Positions 60,101-64,000 of a stretch of 64,000 bases of DNA are shown here, piece after piece. The DNA is taken from the NCBI GenBank assembly GCA_038503065.1, contig JBCAMK010000005.1:1364001-1428000 (forward strand), in the 5' to 3' direction. Every line of letters begins with the position of its first letter. Position 1 is the first letter of the stretch. A program made the position numbers and the translations under genes. Under the pieces are notes generated by a model. The model searched no databases, was not told the DNA's origin, and saw nothing but the letters and a program-made list of their open reading frames with translations. Source of the DNA: Paragyromitra xinjiangensis (Eukaryota > Ascomycota > Pezizomycetes > Pezizales > Discinaceae).

Positions 60101-60616
60101 TAGAATATGTTCTGTATTGGTCTCCAAATTAGGCTCTGTGTTCGTAGTAGCAAAGCTAGTCCTCAAAGCATCGCTGGAAAACCGGCATCTAGCCGCGAGT
60201 TTATTCAACACTTCCTCTAAATCCTCCACAGTAACCATTCTAGTGGAAGGATTCTCTGCTTGGGCCATTATACGCTGGACCACGCTGCCAAAATCACTCT
60301 CATTCGACGAGCGCCAGTTGTTCAAGGTATTTTGGCGTCTTGCACCAAGGAGTAGACATCGTCCAATTATTTTTGAAAGTGCATTTTCGCGAAGTGCATA
60401 TGTGCGGTCTGCACGTAAGTCCGGAAGAAGGAAAGAGAATATAGAGACAAGAGTTTGGGGGTTGTTACGAATGGTGGGGAGGTGAAAGGCGAACCAGCTA
60501 GTAATGTGACCTGAAGCTTTCCGTGACAAGGTAGCAGAAGATAGAGGTGGAGACACTAAGTAAAGGGACTCAAGCGCCTCCAATAGATCGATCAAGTGGG
60601 AAAGTGCAAATGGCAT
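57190..60616 (-). CDS. Fungal ATP-dependent DNA ligase
   Basis: Seven exons (minus): 60616-60013, 59961-59720, 59626-59454, 59364-59271, 59202-58677, 58596-58421, 58347-57190; 990 residues. The N-terminal helical DNA-binding-like region (1-280) precedes the adenylation domain. Motif I is ERKYDGEY with the AMP-accepting Lys at about 301. Motif III is IIEGELVVYND, motif IV EGFVLKPIDEPY, and motif V AWIKLKKDY. An OB-fold part follows (PMGCIFTKPFVFEIVGGGFE, FYIPRHPRVCKIHWDR). The C-terminus (residues about 650-990) is a disordered basic linker and a final module (AVVLVESNKTSLTKKTLKSL) that could be a divergent BRCT domain. It resembles the Lig4 side of the family, but mould genomes carry extra ligases, so I leave the symbol empty. 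It is divergent from the RGG gene. Confidence 0.85.
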
Positions 60617-60977
60617 TTTCAAGAGACGATGCAAAGCATTGGCTGAAGGGGATGTGCAAGACGGAATGGAAAGAGGAGAAGGTTATTCCTTTGTACCTGT
60701 GCAGGGCAAATTCCCAGGACAGGTTTAGCCTCCCTAGGGCTGGAACGCGCCATCTGCCGCTGATCTGAGTCGCGCCAGAGGCTCTGCTAACGGCTGGCCA
60801 GGGCGCGGTTCGCCTTATCGAGTGTCCGTGCAACCAACCCATCAACCCCACATTTAACATCAACACCAGACCAGAGAGGCACGGATACCTACAAATACGA
60901 CTGGCGTCCTAGATCCACACCTATCACGCCGTCACTGGCATTTCTATAAGCGTTCTCAGCGCTTCATCTCCGCTAAA
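60617..60977. promoter_or_regulatory. Bidirectional promoter, DNA ligase / RGG gene
   Basis: 361 bp separate two divergent start codons, so promoter elements must be shared or overlapping. No TATA box is evident on either side. Transcripts may overlap at their 5' ends. Confidence 0.5.
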
Positions 60978-61628
60978 ATGGTCTCTGAACTCGGCTGGGA
61001 TTACAATATCAAGTCTGGGCCACCTCAAAGTTGGGATCACGGAAAAGACGCTCAAAGTTATTACCATGTCATCAGTTGGTTCGACTTAGTAATGAAGAGC
61101 GACACTACTATCGGTGACGCAGAACTGGGAAGTTCGGCAGGGAGTTTATCCACTACGGGTTCGAACACGTCGAACTCCAACCCGGCTGGTCCACAAACCA
61201 AAGAGCTCTACTTGGTAGCTCCGGGACCTAGCGGCGAATCATCTGAAGCCGCCGCCAATGCCTTCTTAATTATGGGACATGATGATAAAGTGAGTGAGGT
61301 AAAGAAAACTAGGGGTCCTGGGGACGGGTGGACGACGGAAGATACGGCACCGGGAATTGTTGAAGATGGGAGAATCTGGAGAGGTGTTAAGACTTTTCGT
61401 GTTCCGGTTTTTCGTGAGATTCAAATCTCCGAAGAACCGAACGTTGGTTCAGAATCAGGAGCACAGCCAAAGGTACATTTGGGGCAATCGAGAGGGGGTT
61501 ATCGGGGAAGGTATGGAGGAAGGGGCAATTATCGTGGACGAGGAAACTCTTGGGGAACCAACCGCGGCGCTGGTGGTGGTGGTGGTGGTGTCTCTGCCGA
61601 GAGATGGGCTGCAACACGTGGATGGTGA
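60978..61628 (+). CDS. RGG-box protein of unknown function
   Basis: Intronless, 216 residues. The N-terminus is non-repetitive with several aromatics (SELGWDYNIKSGPPQSWDHG, YYHVISWFDLVMKS). A Ser/Thr/Asn/Gly-rich spacer and a second folded-looking segment follow (TKELYLVAPGPSGESSEAAA; GRIWRGVKTFRVPVFREIQI, about residues 133-152). The last 50 residues form an RGG/RG box (SRGGYRGRYGGRGNYRGRG) plus an oligoglycine run encoded by a GGT repeat at 61572-61589. RGG boxes usually bind RNA and are arginine-methylated. I see no RRM, KH or zinc finger. Family not recognised. The ATG context (AAA-ATG-G) is good. Confidence 0.75.
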   Translation: MVSELGWDYNIKSGPPQSWDHGKDAQSYYHVISWFDLVMKSDTTIGDAELGSSAGSLSTTGSNTSNSNPAGPQTKELYLVAPGPSGESSEAAANAFLIMGHDDKVSEVKKTRGPGDGWTTEDTAPGIVEDGRIWRGVKTFRVPVFREIQISEEPNVGSESGAQPKVHLGQSRGGYRGRYGGRGNYRGRGNSWGTNRGAGGGGGGVSAERWAATRGW

Positions 61629-62741
61629 TGATCGAGTAAGGATGAATACGATAAATCGCACACGTCTGATTTATGTCATAGCCAAAGGCATTGTTTTATT
61701 ATTATTCTTTTTCTTGGTTTGTTTGGAGCGTTGTTGAATGGGAATAACAACAATTTTGTTGGCTTTTGAAGCAGGCGAAAGGCCTAGTAATGCGAAAATC
61801 CAGCTTTTAAATAAGCTCCTTGTAGGTACCCATGCATACGGCTACCGTCTAAAGTGCAACTCAAAATTATGCAGCTGAAAAATTGGCATCAAGAGTACAT
61901 AAGCAGATGTAACACTTTAAGAGAAAACGCGCCGCCAAGTAGAATCCCACGGCATTCAGCCCTCATATTCCCAAATTTCCCTAAGATTTAATAGGGAACC
62001 CTATGAGCCTCACAGTTAACCGAGACCCATAATCGAGACAGATAGGTCGAGCGAGGCCTAGCGATAGGAATAAAGGTGTATGTCTCAAGGAAGGTTATGT
62101 CGTGGTAGGGCCGCCAACCAATAACCTCTTTCCGCATGAGACCTACAGATCGAACCTGATCCTAGCAGCAAGATTACCTAGACGGGAATCTTATTTTTCT
62201 AGGACCCTAAGCTCGATCAAACGTAACGACCCATGGATAGTGGAATGCAACGCAGACCTTATTTTAGACCATGGTAAATTTTCGTAGATTCGCTAAGACA
62301 ATCCTGGAATCCCAGATGCAGCAAAATTAAAAGTCCAGGTACCACAGGGGTTGTCCCTTGCATACATCTATCCAGTGGGCTACGCTAGCGATCTATTGTT
62401 GTCGTTGAGCCACGTCTGTTGCCACGGCAACGCGACCGGAAAATGAAAACAACAGAGGGAGCTCGACGATGGAGCCTGCTGGACAGCAGTTAGTGCTCTA
62501 CTGGGCCCATAAACTCACAGCCCCCGCACAGATATTCCACCCCACCCCCTTCATCCTCGTCATTCTCTTTATTCTTTCTCTAGAGGGGCCCTTCATTAAT
62601 TAATCGCTCTTTCTGTTATCTTTTGGTGCTCTCGCTACTTTGCTCTCGGGCCTCATCTTATCTTTGATCCACTTCTCTAAATCGACGACACCCCTTGCCT
62701 CTCTTATCTCCAGGCATTGAGAAAGATCAGTTGGTCTAAAG
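61629..62741. other. Intergenic region upstream of the kinase
   Basis: 1.1 kb. It contains the X-box palindrome at 62418-62431 and a pyrimidine-rich stretch before the kinase ATG (62520-62700). No gene seen. Confidence 0.45.
62418..62431. promoter_or_regulatory. RFX-type X-box palindrome
   Basis: GTTGCC-AC-GGCAAC is a perfect inverted repeat matching the X-box bound by RFX/Crt1-family factors (GTNRCC, 0-3 nt spacer, RGYAAC). It lies 310 bp upstream of the kinase start. Binding here is inferred. Confidence 0.6.
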
Positions 62742-64000
62742 ATGTCTGTCAACTACCTTAACACGTCAGTTGATGTCCTGGCATCTAGCTTTCAGGTACT
62801 TGAGGAGCTTGGAAGTAAGTCATATGAGGTTGGCCCCGTAAAATTATGTACCATACTGACATCCGATAGGTGGAAGCTTTGGTGTTGTCTATAAAGCTAT
62901 TGAGAAAGAATCCGGGACAATCGTTGCCATCAAGCATGTACGTCAACACGGTTTTGCCTCGAAGTTTCTGTCCTGACAACACACTAACAAAACTCATAGA
63001 TTGACCTGGAGTCAAGTGAGGATGATATTCAGGAGATTCAGCAAGAAATTTCTGTTCTGAGTAGTTGTGCAAGCCCATTTGTCACTCAATACTACGGTAG
63101 TTTTGTCAGGGGGTTTAAGCTATGGATTAGTGAGTCTTAAACACGCTAAATCATCATACAAGTGACTAATGGCTCCCCAAAGTTATGGAATATCTGTCCG
63201 GAGGCTCATGCCTTGATTTAGTAAGCCTTCTCACTTGTTAGCAGTGCGATATTAAAGTTAATCCTTTATGCAGTTGAGGCCCGGTCCTTTCAGTGAGGCA
63301 CACATTGCTATCGTAATGCGAGAGCTACTTTTAGGTCTTGAGTACCTGCATAGGGAAGGAAAAATTCATAGAGATATAAAAGGTAGGCTTTTAAGTCAAT
63401 CCAGTATGTGGTTGGTGATTTGATTAGTTTAACGTTCGCCTGATAGCTGCAAATATCCTTCTGTCTGGTGCTGGACAAGTGAAGCTTGCCGATTTCGGCG
63501 TAGCAACTCAGCTTAACAATATCAAGTCTCAGCGTAACACCTTTGTCGGCACGCCTTTCTGGATGGCCCCAGAAGTTATCTCGCAGGTTAATCCCTACAG
63601 TTTCAAAGCGGATATATGGTCTCTAGGAATCACCGCTATAGAGCTCGGTTTAGGAGAACCTCCACATGCCACAATCCATCCTATGAAAGTACTATTTCTG
63701 ATTCCCAAAGAGCCTGCACCACGCCTAGAAGGCAACCGTTGGAGTAGAGACTTCAAGGATTTTGTTGAAAAATGCTTGGTCAAAAATCCTGATCAAAGAG
63801 CAAGCGCAAAAGAACTGCTTAATCATCGATTCATCAGAAACGCTGGCAAAGTCGAGAAGCTGCAGGAATTGATCGAGAGGAGAAAGAATTGGCAAGCAAG
63901 CAAAGGTGGTCGGAAGTCGCATCCTAGACTGTACGAGGAGACTATGTTAGTTTCCGCAAACCCATTCACGCTGTGACGCAATGTGCTAAGTAGTGAATTA
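62742..64000 (+). CDS. GCK-III/Ste20-family kinase (Sid1/SepL-like), 3' truncated by the window
   Basis: Exons 62742-62814, 62870-62937, 63000-63129, 63183-63220, 63274-63382 and 63447-63945, then an intron starting GTTAGT that runs out of the window. The visible part is a full kinase domain: Gly loop [31 protein letters not shown], catalytic [19 protein letters not shown], activation segment [32 protein letters not shown]. The [17 protein letters not shown] and SGGSCLDLL sequences point to the germinal-centre kinase III group (MST3/Sid1/SepL), which acts in the septation initiation network. Kic1/Nak1-type kinases are the alternative. If the last donor is not used, a stop at about 63974-63976 would leave a kinase with almost no tail, which seems unlikely. 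Confidence 0.9.

Overview
This window is nuclear DNA from a filamentous ascomycete (Pezizomycotina). The support is as follows. Genes are interrupted by many short introns of about 50-85 nt, with GT..AG ends and CTAAC/CTGAC-like branch sites. There are no operons. The gene set is typical of moulds: a DUF4048 protein, a FLILHELTA-family (MRX11-type) mitochondrial protein, POM34, a hydrophobin-like secreted protein, a secreted GH1 beta-glucosidase and a SIN-type GCK kinase. I cannot name the species. The moderate GC content and roomy intergenic DNA would fit an early-diverging lineage such as Pezizomycetes or Orbiliomycetes, but this is only a guess.

Layout, left to right: a small complex I-like subunit (+, 286-635); glucosidase II alpha (-, 1135-4108); an unnamed polyQ/coiled-coil protein (+, 6506-8385); queuine tRNA-ribosyltransferase subunit 2 (+, 9174-10720); a DHH exopolyphosphatase (-, 11863-13134); a small SAM methyltransferase (+, 13576-14410); an MRX11-like protein (+, 14617-15033); a 7-cysteine hydrophobin-like protein (+, 17100-17431); TRM8 (+, 18975-20120); Hsp20/Hsp30 with heat-shock elements (+, 21119-21655); TIM22 (-, 22833-23577); NDK with micro-exons (-, 23975-24928); a MITE-like element (25436-25613); GH1 beta-glucosidase (+, 26773-28797); a DUF4048 protein (-, 29885-31574); a membrane-anchored, degenerate AMP-binding protein (-, 32645-34430); POM34 (+, 34900-35731); a 4.1-kb gap; GID7/WDR26 (+, 39865-42131); NAD+ synthetase QNS1 (-, 42898-45661); VPS1 dynamin (-, 46444-49069); a 2.2-kb gap; a 1218-aa protein with a predicted C-terminal propeller (+, 51256-55100); an ATP-dependent DNA ligase (-, 57190-60616); an RGG protein (+, 60978-61628); and a GCK-III kinase running off the right end (+, 62742 onward).

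Exon models were built by hand from reading frame, splice signals and remembered family conservation. They all close in frame, but none has been tested against transcripts. The genes are mostly housekeeping (ER glycan trimming, tRNA modification, mitochondrial import, NAD and nucleotide metabolism, nuclear pore, ubiquitin ligase, vacuolar traffic). They do not form one pathway. I saw no biosynthetic cluster, phage, CRISPR array or tRNA gene. The points most worth a second look are listed here. (1) The palindrome TACATGTA occurs at least 15 times, outside every confidently called gene. (2) QNS1 has two introns that can only be read in frame with GC..AG ends. (3) NDK begins with four exons of 17, 9, 14 and 8 nt. 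(4) A 178-bp foldback element has Tc1/mariner-style ends. (5) The hydrophobin-like protein lacks part of the cysteine pattern. (6) Several promoters carry clear palindromic regulatory sites.
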